A DNA stretch of 64,000 nucleotides from Caulobacter sp. (GTDB taxonomy: Bacteria > Pseudomonadota > Alphaproteobacteria > Caulobacterales > Caulobacteraceae). Location of the stretch: the NCBI GenBank assembly GCA_016125585.1, contig WGLL01000002.1, forward strand, positions 1 to 64,000, written 5' to 3'. The notes beneath the pieces were generated by a model. It worked only from the letters and a program-made list of their open reading frames with translations, ran no database searches and had not been told where the DNA came from. Position 1 is the stretch's first letter. Each line of letters begins with the position of its first letter. Position numbers and translations under genes: made by a program. This document shows, piece after piece, positions 42,831 to 50,383 of this stretch.

Positions 42831-43000
42831 CCTTCCCCCTGGAGGGGGGAAGGGTTGGGATGGGGGTGGCGGCCTAGGGGTCGTGCGCGGTGTGGGGGTC
42901 AGGGCCCGGGCGAGTTTGGCCGGCGCGACCCTGCCGGCGGACAACCTGGAGCAGCCGCCTCCACCCCCATCCCCGGCCCTTCCCCCCTCCAGGGGGAAGG
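42831..43000. repeat. Inverted repeat with hairpin arms between fdhD and the CaiB gene
   Basis: Arms 42831-42873 and 42954-43000 are near reverse complements; each arm itself folds (CCTTCCCCCT / GGGGGAAGG). Conserved blocks are CCTTCCCCCTGGAGGGGGGA, GATGGGGGTGG and GGCGGC. The 80-base centre has no coding signal. The right arm ends 6 bases before the stop codon of the CoA-transferase gene, consistent with a terminator role. Confidence 0.75.
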
Positions 43001-43005
43001 GAGTT

Positions 43006-44148
43006 CTATCGACCCTCGCCCAATACCTCGGCCGTATGCTCCCCCAGCTTGGGCGACCGCGCCCCCGGCATGCGCTGGCCGTCAATGCGGATCGGGGCGG
43101 CGAGCATCCGCAGGCCGTCCGGGGCGTCCGGGTGGGCTACGGTGTCGCGCAGGGCGACCTCGGCGACGAAGGGGTTGTCCAGGGCCTGGAAGACGTCGTT
43201 GACCGGGCCGAAGGGGACGCGGCCGCCGAGCAGGGCCATCCAGTCGGCGCTGGTGCGGGTCATGAACAGGGCGTCGATCGCCGCGGTCAGCGCCGGCAGG
43301 TTGGCTCGCCGGTCGGCCAGGGTGGCGAACCTCGGATCAGCGGCCAGGTCGTCCCGCCCGGTCAGGGCGCAGAGCTCCAGCCAGAACTTCTGGGTCATGC
43401 ACATCAGCTGGCCATAGCCGTCGGCGGTCTTCACCCGCTGCACCGGGGCCAGGGACGGGTGGGCGCCGTTGGGCAGGCGGGTGGCGGGATGGCCCTCGTT
43501 CATCGCCCAGATGGCCGGATAGCTGAGCTGATGCAGGGCCACGTCGAACAGGCTGACGTCGACGTCGCAGCCCACGCCGGTCGTCTTCGCCGACAGCAGG
43601 GCGCTAACCACGGCGAAGGCGAAGGTCGAGCCGGACATGAAGTCGATGATCGACACCCCCATGCGGGCGGGCGGGCCGTCCGGTTCGCCGGTCAGGCTCA
43701 TCAGCCCGCACTCGGCCTGCATCGGATAGTCGTAGCCGGGCCAGGCCTCGCGGCTGTTGCCGCGTCCGTAAGCCGACAGGCTGCCGCAGACGATGGCCGG
43801 ATTGGCGCCCTTCAGCGCCTCATAGGTCAGGCCGAGCCTGGCCGGCTGGTCGCCGCGCAGGTTGTTCACCACGGCGTCGGCGGTCTTCACCAGCCCCTCG
43901 AAGGCGGCGCGCTCGACCTTGATGTCCAGGCCGACGCTCTTCTTGTGGCGCGAGAAGGTCTGGAAATACTGGCTGTCGTGCTCGCCCAGCAGATAGGGGC
44001 CGGTGGGGCGCGAGGCGTCGCCGCCCAGCGAAAGCGACTCGACCTTGATCACCTCGGCGCCCAGTTCGGCCATCAGCAGGGTGGCGTAGGGACCCGCCCC
44101 GAAATGCTCGAGGGTGAGCACCCGGATCCCTTCGAGAGGCCGCCTCAC
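43006..44148 (-). CDS. CaiB/BaiF-family CoA-transferase
   Basis: Type III CoA-transferase moving CoA between carboxylic acids. The 380-residue protein starts MRRPLEGIRVLTLEHFGAGPYATLLMAELGAEVIKVE, the family N-terminus. FQTFSRHKKSVGLDIKVERA, VVNNLRGDQPARLGLTYEAL, YDYPMQAECGLMSLTGEPDGPP and HPSLAPVQRVKTADGYGQL follow. Its substrate is unknown. Its ATG overlaps the stop of the upstream TrmO-like gene (ATGA), an odd functional pairing that probably reflects compact packing. Confidence 0.92.
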   Translation of the reverse strand: MRRPLEGIRVLTLEHFGAGPYATLLMAELGAEVIKVESLSLGGDASRPTGPYLLGEHDSQYFQTFSRHKKSVGLDIKVERAAFEGLVKTADAVVNNLRGDQPARLGLTYEALKGANPAIVCGSLSAYGRGNSREAWPGYDYPMQAECGLMSLTGEPDGPPARMGVSIIDFMSGSTFAFAVVSALLSAKTTGVGCDVDVSLFDVALHQLSYPAIWAMNEGHPATRLPNGAHPSLAPVQRVKTADGYGQLMCMTQKFWLELCALTGRDDLAADPRFATLADRRANLPALTAAIDALFMTRTSADWMALLGGRVPFGPVNDVFQALDNPFVAEVALRDTVAHPDAPDGLRMLAAPIRIDGQRMPGARSPKLGEHTAEVLGEGR

Positions 44149-44606
44149 CAGTAGGCGTCCATGATCGCTTTCGCCCAGTCCGGCTCGGTCACCTCGCCGC
44201 GCGGCAGGAAGCCGGTCAGCACCGGCTTGATGTCCAGCACCGGGGTGCCGTCGATGGCGTCGAGGCCCTCGACCACCACCTCACGCCCCTCGACGGCGAC
44301 GATGGAACAGACGGTTACCCCTAAGCGGTTCGGCCGGTTCTTGCCCCGCTGGGCGAAGATGCCGACCAGGGGCCAGTCGGGATTGCCGCGCGGGCGGCGG
44401 GCGCCGGTGACGATCTTGTCGTCGGTCACCCGGTCGAAGACGAAGATGATCTCGGCATGGGAGAAGTCGGCGAGGCCGGCCAGGCTGTCCTCGGGAAGGT
44501 GGTCGGCGAGGACGAGGCGGGCGCGGCTCTGGCCCCAGTCATCGTCGATGGCCTCGGCGCGGCCGCCGCGCACGGTGGCGACGGTGGTGAGGGAAAAGCT
44601 GGTCAT
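44145..44606 (-). CDS. TrmO/TsaA-family tRNA methyltransferase
   Basis: 153 residues of the TsaA (YaeB) family, whose E. coli member TrmO N6-methylates threonylcarbamoyladenosine-37 in tRNA using SAM. Segments: LADFSHAEIIFVFDRV, GARRPRGNPDWPLVGIFAQRGKNRPNRLGVTVCSIVAVEG and LDAIDGTPVLDIKPVLTGFLP match the family core (RPNxxG, DGTPVLDIKP). ATG 44606 has a GGGGAG ribosome binding site. Some relatives have been described near metabolic genes with unclear substrates, so tRNA specificity is inferred. Confidence 0.88.
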   Translation of the reverse strand: MTSFSLTTVATVRGGRAEAIDDDWGQSRARLVLADHLPEDSLAGLADFSHAEIIFVFDRVTDDKIVTGARRPRGNPDWPLVGIFAQRGKNRPNRLGVTVCSIVAVEGREVVVEGLDAIDGTPVLDIKPVLTGFLPRGEVTEPDWAKAIMDAYW

Positions 44607-44705
44607 CGTCTGGCTCCCCGGATTTGATGGCCATCGCATAGGCCCGCCGACGGCCAAAGGGAACCTCGCGGTGCGCGAAGGCCTTTCCTTGAAGGAGAAA
44701 TCTTG

Positions 44706-45188
44706 ATGACCGCACGCACGCCCGTTCTCGCCGCCGCTCTCGCCACATCCATGGCGGCCGCCCTGGCCCTGGGCGGCTGCGCCACCCCGACCACCTATGG
44801 TCCGGCCGGACCGCGGCAGGCGGTGGGCTTTTCCGACTATCGCATCGAGACCGGCCGCTACCGGGTGACCTTCCAGGGCGGGCCCGGGGCGCCGCCGGAG
44901 CTGGTGGCGGACATGGCCCTGCGCCGGGCGGCGGAGATCACCCTGGCAGACGGCTATGACTGGTTCCGGGTGGTGGATCGCATCACCGACCGCAGCGGCG
45001 CGCGGCGCGGCGGAACCAGCGTCAGCATCGGCGGCGGCACCGGCGGCTATCGCTCGGGCATCGGCGTTGGCGTGGGAACGACCTTTGATCTCAGCGGCGG
45101 CCCGGCCTGGCGCCAGACGCTGGAGATCCTGGCCGGCAAGGGGCCAAGGCCCGAGGGGGCCTATGACGCGCGGAGCATGGCCCGGTAG
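44706..45188 (+). CDS. CC0125/CC1285-type lipoprotein
   Basis: 160 residues. Lipobox LGGC (ALATSMAAALA-LGGC), then YRIETGRYRVTFQGGPGAPPELVADMALRRAAEITLADGYDWFRVVDR, a glycine-rich turn (GGTSVSIGGGTGGYRSGIGVGVGTTFDLS) and TLEILAGKGPRP. This pattern matches a family of Caulobacterales lipoproteins known only by locus names. Outer-membrane location is likely; function unknown. AAGGAG ribosome binding site; ATG 44706 preferred over TTG 44703. Confidence 0.85.
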   Translation: MTARTPVLAAALATSMAAALALGGCATPTTYGPAGPRQAVGFSDYRIETGRYRVTFQGGPGAPPELVADMALRRAAEITLADGYDWFRVVDRITDRSGARRGGTSVSIGGGTGGYRSGIGVGVGTTFDLSGGPAWRQTLEILAGKGPRPEGAYDARSMAR

Positions 45189-45202
45189 ACGCGGCGGCGG
45201 GG

Positions 45203-45322
45203 TTGCGTCCTTCGACACGCCTCGCGGCGCGAGGCTACTCAGGATGACGAGAACGGGGGAACTGCAAAAGACGGCGTCATGCTGAGTCGCGATCCGACGG
45301 GATCGCGTGTCGAAGCACGCAA
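45203..45322. repeat. Inverted pair of TTCGACACG/CTCAG repeat units, copy B
   Basis: Arms 45203-45249 and 45275-45322. Same blocks as copy A (TTGCGTNCTTCGACACG and CTCAGNATGACG) but with hairpins CCTCG-CGGCG-CGAGG in the left arm and GCGATCC-CGTCG-GGATCGC in the right arm. All four arms in the window thus have different stems with intact pairing in the simple cases. It lies between convergent genes. Confidence 0.87.
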
Positions 45323-45333
45323 ACCCGAGAGCG

Positions 45334-46518
45334 TCAGACCGCCTGGCCGGCGACGTATCCCGAGGCCCAGGCCCACTGGAAGTTATAGCCGCCGAGCCAG
45401 CCGGTGACGTCAACCGCCTCGCCGATGAAATAGAGGCCGGGGACGCCGCGGGCGGCCATGGTCTTCTGGTCCAGGGCCCGGGTGTCGACGCCGCCAAGGG
45501 TGACCTCGGCGGTGCGGTAGCCTTCCGAGCCGACCGGCTTGAAGCGCCAGGCGTTGACCGCGTCGGCGGCCTTGCGCAACGCCTTGTCCGACAGGTCGGC
45601 GATGTTGCCAAAGCCGCCATGCTCGGCGGCGATCAGCTGGGCCAGGGACTTGGGCAGGCGCCAGGCCAGGGCCGTCTGCAGGGCGACGCGGGGGTTTTCG
45701 GCCTTGGCGGTCTTCAGGAACTCGAACATGTCCAGGCCCGGCATCATGTCCAGCAGCAGCTCGTCGCCCTCGCGCCAGTAGGAGGAGATCTGCAGGATGG
45801 CCGGGCCGCTGAGCCCGCGATGGGTAAACAGCATGTCCTCCTCGAAGCGGGTCTTGCCGCAGCTGACCCGCGCCTGCTGCATCGCCACCCCGGCCAGGGG
45901 CTTGAGCTGCTCCAGCACATGGACGGCGAAGGTCAGGGGGACCAGGGCGGGTCGGGTCTCGACCACCGGCACATCGAACTGCCGGGCGATCTCGTAGCCG
46001 AAGCCGGTGGCGCCCATCTTCGGGATCGACTTGCCGCCGCAGGCGACCACCAGGCTCTCGCAGCGGATGCGGCCGCCGCCGACGGCCAGCTCATAGCCGG
46101 CGGCGGTCTGTTCGATGCGGTCGACGACGGTATTGAGCCGCAGGCCGGCGCCGGCCGCTTCCATCTCCTCCAGCAGCAGGGCGATGATCTGTTTGGCCGA
46201 ACCGTCGCAGAACAGCTGGCCGAGGGTCTTTTCGTGCCAGGCGACGCCGTGCCGCTCGACCAGGGCGATGAAGTCGCGGGGCCGGTAGCGGCTCAGCACC
46301 GACTTGCAGAAATGGGGGTTGGCCGACAGGTAGCGCTCGGCCTTGTCGCCCTCGAGATTGGTGAAGTTGCAGCGGCCGCCGCCGGAGATGCGGATCTTCT
46401 CGCCCGGCGCCTCGGCGTGGTCGATCACCAGCACCCGGCGGCCGCGCCTGCCCGCCTCGATGGCGCACATCATGCCGGCCGCGCCCGCGCCGATCACCAC
46501 TACGTCGAACTGATCCAA
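45334..46518 (-). CDS. HI0933-family FAD-dependent oxidoreductase
   Basis: 394-residue flavoprotein of the BaiN/RdsA (HI0933) type. FAD-binding FDVVVIGAGAAGMMCAIEAGRRGRRVLVIDH (residues 4-34), GEKIRISGGGRCNFTNLEG, CGGKSIPKMGATGFGYEIARQF, and C-terminal GLYFIGEAVDVTGWLGGYNFQWAWASGYVAG. Known members reduce cholic-acid intermediates or flavin/roseoflavin-type compounds; substrate here unknown. The start is 173 bases from the divergent PepSY gene. Confidence 0.9.
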   Translation of the reverse strand: MDQFDVVVIGAGAAGMMCAIEAGRRGRRVLVIDHAEAPGEKIRISGGGRCNFTNLEGDKAERYLSANPHFCKSVLSRYRPRDFIALVERHGVAWHEKTLGQLFCDGSAKQIIALLLEEMEAAGAGLRLNTVVDRIEQTAAGYELAVGGGRIRCESLVVACGGKSIPKMGATGFGYEIARQFDVPVVETRPALVPLTFAVHVLEQLKPLAGVAMQQARVSCGKTRFEEDMLFTHRGLSGPAILQISSYWREGDELLLDMMPGLDMFEFLKTAKAENPRVALQTALAWRLPKSLAQLIAAEHGGFGNIADLSDKALRKAADAVNAWRFKPVGSEGYRTAEVTLGGVDTRALDQKTMAARGVPGLYFIGEAVDVTGWLGGYNFQWAWASGYVAGQAV

Positions 46519-46629
46519 GATCTTGATGCTCCTCGCCGCCGCTTCGACCCCAGCGGCGGGCGGGAGTCAATCGATGCGGTCCGGAGGGCCGTCCCCGCGC
46601 GCTGCGAGCCGTTCTCATATGTCTTGCTT

Positions 46630-46646
46630 GTGCGAATTATTCGCAC
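46630..46646. promoter_or_regulatory. Fur-type palindrome upstream of the PepSY gene
   Basis: GTGCGAATTATTCGCAC, a 17-base dyad mismatched only at its centre, 46 bases upstream of the PepSY gene start. It resembles the GAAT/ATTC core of Fur boxes and shares its GCGAAT half with the boxes before the TonB receptor. Confidence 0.6.
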
Positions 46647-46691
46647 TAATCGGAGCCTACATTCCCTGACCCGACCGCCCACGGAGCCCGC

Positions 46692-47822
46692 ATGACCACT
46701 TCCCTTTCCGGACGCCTGCGGCGGCTTTGGCTGGACGTGCATCTGTGGATCGGCGTCGGCCTGCTGGTCGCCCTTATCCCGCTGGGGATTTCGGGGTCGC
46801 TGCTGGTCTGGCACGAGCCGCTGGACCAGTTGCTGCATCCCCACCGGTTCGCCGTCAGCCAGGCCACGGCCGAACTGCCGCCCTCGCGCTATCTGGCCGC
46901 GGCCAGGGCGGCCTTCGGCGACCGGGCGACCGTGACCCAGCTGCGCCTGCCGGACGAGGAAGGGGGGCCGGTGATCGCCAGCGGCCGGGTGAACGGCCAG
47001 CCCGCGCCCGGCGCCCGCCCGGCGACCCTGACCGCCTGGATCGACCCCGGGACCGCCCGGGTGCTGGACGTCGCCCAGCCGCGCAACGAATTCCTGGGAG
47101 TGATGCACCGGCTGCACGGCAGCCTGATGATCCCCGGAGTCGGCCGCAAGGTGGTCGGCTGGCTGGGCTGGGCCATGACGGTGTCCTGCCTGACCGGGCT
47201 GTGGCTGTGGTGGCCGAGAAACGGGGCAGTGCTGAAGGCCCTGCGCTGGCGGCGGTCGCCCTCGACCCTCGACAACCTGCACCACATGTTCGGCTTCTGG
47301 ATCCTGATGCCGCTGCTGGCGGTGTCCCTGACCGGGGTCTACATCTCCTTTCCCCAGACCAGCCGGGGCCTGTTCGGCATCGAGACCTCGGGCCCGCGTG
47401 GGCCTGGAGGGCCGGGCGGCCGGGGCGGTTCGCCACTCGCCGCGCCAAAGCTGGACATCGACGCGGCCGGCGCCGCCGCGACGTCCACGATCAGGGGCGC
47501 CCGGCTGCTATCCATTGCCCTGCCGAGCGCGGGCGAGCGCCCATCCTGGCGCGTCCAGCTCCAGGCGCCCGGCGCCGACAAGCCGGTCACTGTGCAAATC
47601 GATGACGCCAGCGGCCGGGTGCGTCAGGCCCGGACCCGCCCGGGACAGGGCGGCGACACCCTGTCGCCGCTGATGCGCAAACTTCACGACGGTGGCGGAA
47701 CCTGGCCGCTGTGGCAGGTCCTGGTCTTCCTCAGCGGACTTGCGCCGCCGCTGCTGGGCGGCACCGGCATCGTCATGTGGCTGCGCCGCCGGGCCCGTCG
47801 GCGAGCCCTGGCCCGGCCATAG
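46692..47822 (+). CDS. PepSY-domain membrane protein (siderophore-iron reductase type)
   Basis: 376 residues. PepSY_TM architecture: TM1 LWIGVGLLVALIPLGISGSLLVW, then a periplasmic PepSY segment. A hairpin follows with MHRLHGSLMIPGVGRKVVGWLGWAMTVSCLTGLWLWW (His of probable heme ligation), LHHMFGFWILMPLLAVSLTGVYISF and a last helix LWQVLVFLSGLAPPLLGGTGIVMWL. Such proteins next to siderophore receptors are thought to reduce or help release iron in the periplasm. It has a Fur box upstream and is followed by a TonB receptor. Confidence 0.9.
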   Translation: MTTSLSGRLRRLWLDVHLWIGVGLLVALIPLGISGSLLVWHEPLDQLLHPHRFAVSQATAELPPSRYLAAARAAFGDRATVTQLRLPDEEGGPVIASGRVNGQPAPGARPATLTAWIDPGTARVLDVAQPRNEFLGVMHRLHGSLMIPGVGRKVVGWLGWAMTVSCLTGLWLWWPRNGAVLKALRWRRSPSTLDNLHHMFGFWILMPLLAVSLTGVYISFPQTSRGLFGIETSGPRGPGGPGGRGGSPLAAPKLDIDAAGAAATSTIRGARLLSIALPSAGERPSWRVQLQAPGADKPVTVQIDDASGRVRQARTRPGQGGDTLSPLMRKLHDGGGTWPLWQVLVFLSGLAPPLLGGTGIVMWLRRRARRRALARP

Positions 47823-47854
47823 GTTTCACCATCGAAACAGGGCTCCTGAAAATG

Positions 47855-47887
47855 TTGCGAATGATTCTCATTGCGAATCCTTCGCAA
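47855..47887. promoter_or_regulatory. Overlapping Fur boxes upstream of the siderophore receptor
   Basis: TTGCGAATGATTCTCATTGC (47855-47874) matches the classical Fur box core, and TTGCGAATCCTTCGCAA (47871-47887) overlaps it as a second dyad. A TTATAAGAACGACTCTC stretch follows and may contain the -10. Position: about 70 bases upstream of the receptor start. Confidence 0.75.
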
Positions 47888-47955
47888 CATTTATAAGAAC
47901 GACTCTCAATCGCAGGGGCGCGTCGCCCCACGCTGCATATCGGGGATTTATCGTC

Positions 47956-50316
47956 ATGACCGTCGCCAGGCCCGCCGCCGCCCTTCGTTCGCCTGTCAGC
48001 GGTCGCGCCAAGACGGCGCTGGGCGCCGCGGCGGTCGCTGGTCTGGCGGGCCTTGGGCTGGTTCAGCCCGCCGCCGCAGAGGAGGCCCCGATGGCCGCCG
48101 TTGTCGGCGCGGCGGACGCGCCGACGGATGTCTCGGGGCTGGAGATCGTCGCCGGCGCCCAGCCGGGGCCGGCCTCGCCGAAATACACCGCCGCCCCGAT
48201 CGACACCCCCCAGACCATCACCGTGCTGTCGGCAAAGACCCTGCGCGAGCAGAACCTGCTGAGCCTGAGGGACATCCTGCAGACGGTGCCGGGCATCACC
48301 TTCGGAGCCGGCGAGGGCGGCGGCGGCTACGGCGACAGCATCAATCTGCGCGGCTACAGCGCCAACAACGACATCACCACCGACGGCCTGAGGGACTCGG
48401 CGCAATACAGCCGCACCGACAGCTTCAATCTGCAGCAGATCGAAGTCATCAACGGGGCCAACGGCGTCTACGCCGGCTCCGGCGGCGTCGGCGGCAACAT
48501 CAATCTGGTCAGCAAGACGCCGGTCGCCGGTGACCGGGCCACCCTGGCCGCGGGGCTGGGAACCGACGGTTATTCCCGGCTGACCCTGGACGCCAATCGC
48601 CGGATCACCGACGACATCGCCGTGCGGCTGAACTTCATGGCCCATGAGAACGACGTGCCCGGCCGCGACGTCGAAACCTACCGCCGCTGGGGCGTGGCGC
48701 CGTCGATCACCCTGGGCCTGGGCGGGCCGACGGAGGCGACCCTCGCCTATCTGCACCAGCAGGACGACAACACCCCGCGCTATGGCGTGCCCTACGCCTC
48801 CAACGCCTTTCTCAACGGGCCGCTGCCGGGGGTCGATCCGTCGAACTACTACGGCTATCGCAACATCGATTCCCAGACGAGCACGGTCGACAGCCTGACC
48901 CTGACCCTGCGCCATGATTTCGGCGGCGGCCTGAGCCTGACCAACACCTCCCGCTGGCTGCGGGTCGAACAGAGCACGGTGGTCGATCCGCCGCAGGGGA
49001 CCTGGTGCCTGGCCAGCGGCCTGGACGCCCAGACCGGGGCGGCCTGCGCCAATCCCGGCGTCTATACCCTGAGCGGCCCGCGCGGGAACCGCCGCGACAC
49101 CGAGAACACCCAGCTGGTCAGCCAGACCGACCTGAGGTGGCAGTTCGCCACCGGTCCCCTGCGCCACACCCTGGTGGCGGGAGCCGCCTTCTCCAGTGAG
49201 GACTACAGCCTGGTCACCGGCCGGGTGCTGCGCAATCCGCTGGGCGAGACCCCCAATCCCGACCTGCCGGACATGGACATCGCCCATCCCGACACTGTCT
49301 ACACCGGCCCGGTGAACTACATCCGCTCCCAGCTGCGCGACGGGACCCTCGACAACCAGGCCGTCTATCTGTTCGACAACATCGAGATCGGCGAGCGCTG
49401 GGCGATCAACGGCGGCCTGCGCTGGGAGCACAGCAAGGGCGAGTTCACCACCGGCAACTTCACCATCCCCTATCCGGCGGCGCCGGCCAGCCCGGAGCTG
49501 ACCCAGGACCCGGTCGCGCGCAACGAGGACAGCCTGCTGTCCTGGCGGCTGGGCGTGGTGTTCAAGCCCGCGGAAAACGCCAGCCTCTATCTGGCCTATG
49601 GCAACAGCAGCACCCCGTCCCAGGCCAGCGTCAACGGCGGCTGCTCGACCACCGGCGCAAACCAGAACTGCAATCTCGATCCCGAGGAGGCCGAGATCAT
49701 CGAGCTGGGCGCCAAATGGGACCTGTTCCAGGGCCGGCTGTCCCTGACAGGCTCGCTGTTCCAGAACGAGCGCAGCAATATCCGCCTCAATTCCAATGAC
49801 CCGGCGATCCCCGAGCAACAGCTGGACGGCGCCTCGCGGGTGCGGGGCGCGACCCTGGGCGTCAGCGGCCAGATCACGCCGCAGTGGACGGTGATCGCCA
49901 ACTACACCTGGCTCGACAGCGAGATCCTGCAGAACGTCTCCGGCGCCGCCCTGCCGCCCAACGACATCGACTACAGCAAGGGCGACCCCCTGCCGATGAC
50001 GCCGGAGCACGCCTTCTCGATCTGGACCACCTGGCAGGTCAACGACGCCTGGATGGCCGGGGTCGGGGCCAACTATTCGGGCCGCTACGCCTTTCCCCGG
50101 GTCGACGCCAGCGCTCCACTGCTCGAGGCGCCCGACTACTGGATCGTCAACGCCTCGGTGACCTGGACCGTCACCGACCGTCTGGCCCTGCAGCTGAATC
50201 TGAAGAACCTGACCGACGAGACCTACTACACCAACATCCGCTCCAGCCGAGGCTTTGGCTGGGCGACGCCTGGCGATGGGAGGTCGGCGGTGCTGACCGC
50301 GAATCTCAGGTTCTGA
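47956..50316 (+). CDS. TonB-dependent siderophore receptor
   Basis: 786-residue outer membrane receptor importing ferric siderophores, probably catecholate type (Fiu/CirA-like). Signal peptide (LGAAAVAGLAGLGLVQPAAAEE), plug domain (TPQTITVLSAKTLREQNLLSLRDILQTVPGITFGAGEGG, INLRGYSANNDITTDGLRD, QQIEVINGANGVYAGSGGVGGNINLVSKTP) and a 22-strand barrel. Strand pieces include IIELGAKWDLF and the final aromatic NLRF. The terminal plug-siderophore pattern and the Fur boxes upstream agree. ATG 47956 (MTVARPAAAL) chosen; the frame extends backwards into the PepSY gene. Confidence 0.94.
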   Translation: MTVARPAAALRSPVSGRAKTALGAAAVAGLAGLGLVQPAAAEEAPMAAVVGAADAPTDVSGLEIVAGAQPGPASPKYTAAPIDTPQTITVLSAKTLREQNLLSLRDILQTVPGITFGAGEGGGGYGDSINLRGYSANNDITTDGLRDSAQYSRTDSFNLQQIEVINGANGVYAGSGGVGGNINLVSKTPVAGDRATLAAGLGTDGYSRLTLDANRRITDDIAVRLNFMAHENDVPGRDVETYRRWGVAPSITLGLGGPTEATLAYLHQQDDNTPRYGVPYASNAFLNGPLPGVDPSNYYGYRNIDSQTSTVDSLTLTLRHDFGGGLSLTNTSRWLRVEQSTVVDPPQGTWCLASGLDAQTGAACANPGVYTLSGPRGNRRDTENTQLVSQTDLRWQFATGPLRHTLVAGAAFSSEDYSLVTGRVLRNPLGETPNPDLPDMDIAHPDTVYTGPVNYIRSQLRDGTLDNQAVYLFDNIEIGERWAINGGLRWEHSKGEFTTGNFTIPYPAAPASPELTQDPVARNEDSLLSWRLGVVFKPAENASLYLAYGNSSTPSQASVNGGCSTTGANQNCNLDPEEAEIIELGAKWDLFQGRLSLTGSLFQNERSNIRLNSNDPAIPEQQLDGASRVRGATLGVSGQITPQWTVIANYTWLDSEILQNVSGAALPPNDIDYSKGDPLPMTPEHAFSIWTTWQVNDAWMAGVGANYSGRYAFPRVDASAPLLEAPDYWIVNASVTWTVTDRLALQLNLKNLTDETYYTNIRSSRGFGWATPGDGRSAVLTANLRF

Positions 50317-50383
50317 GCCGCAGCGACCCGCATTCGGCGAGCGACAAGGCTTCGTTCATCTATAGGGCGCATTGTGCCCTCAA

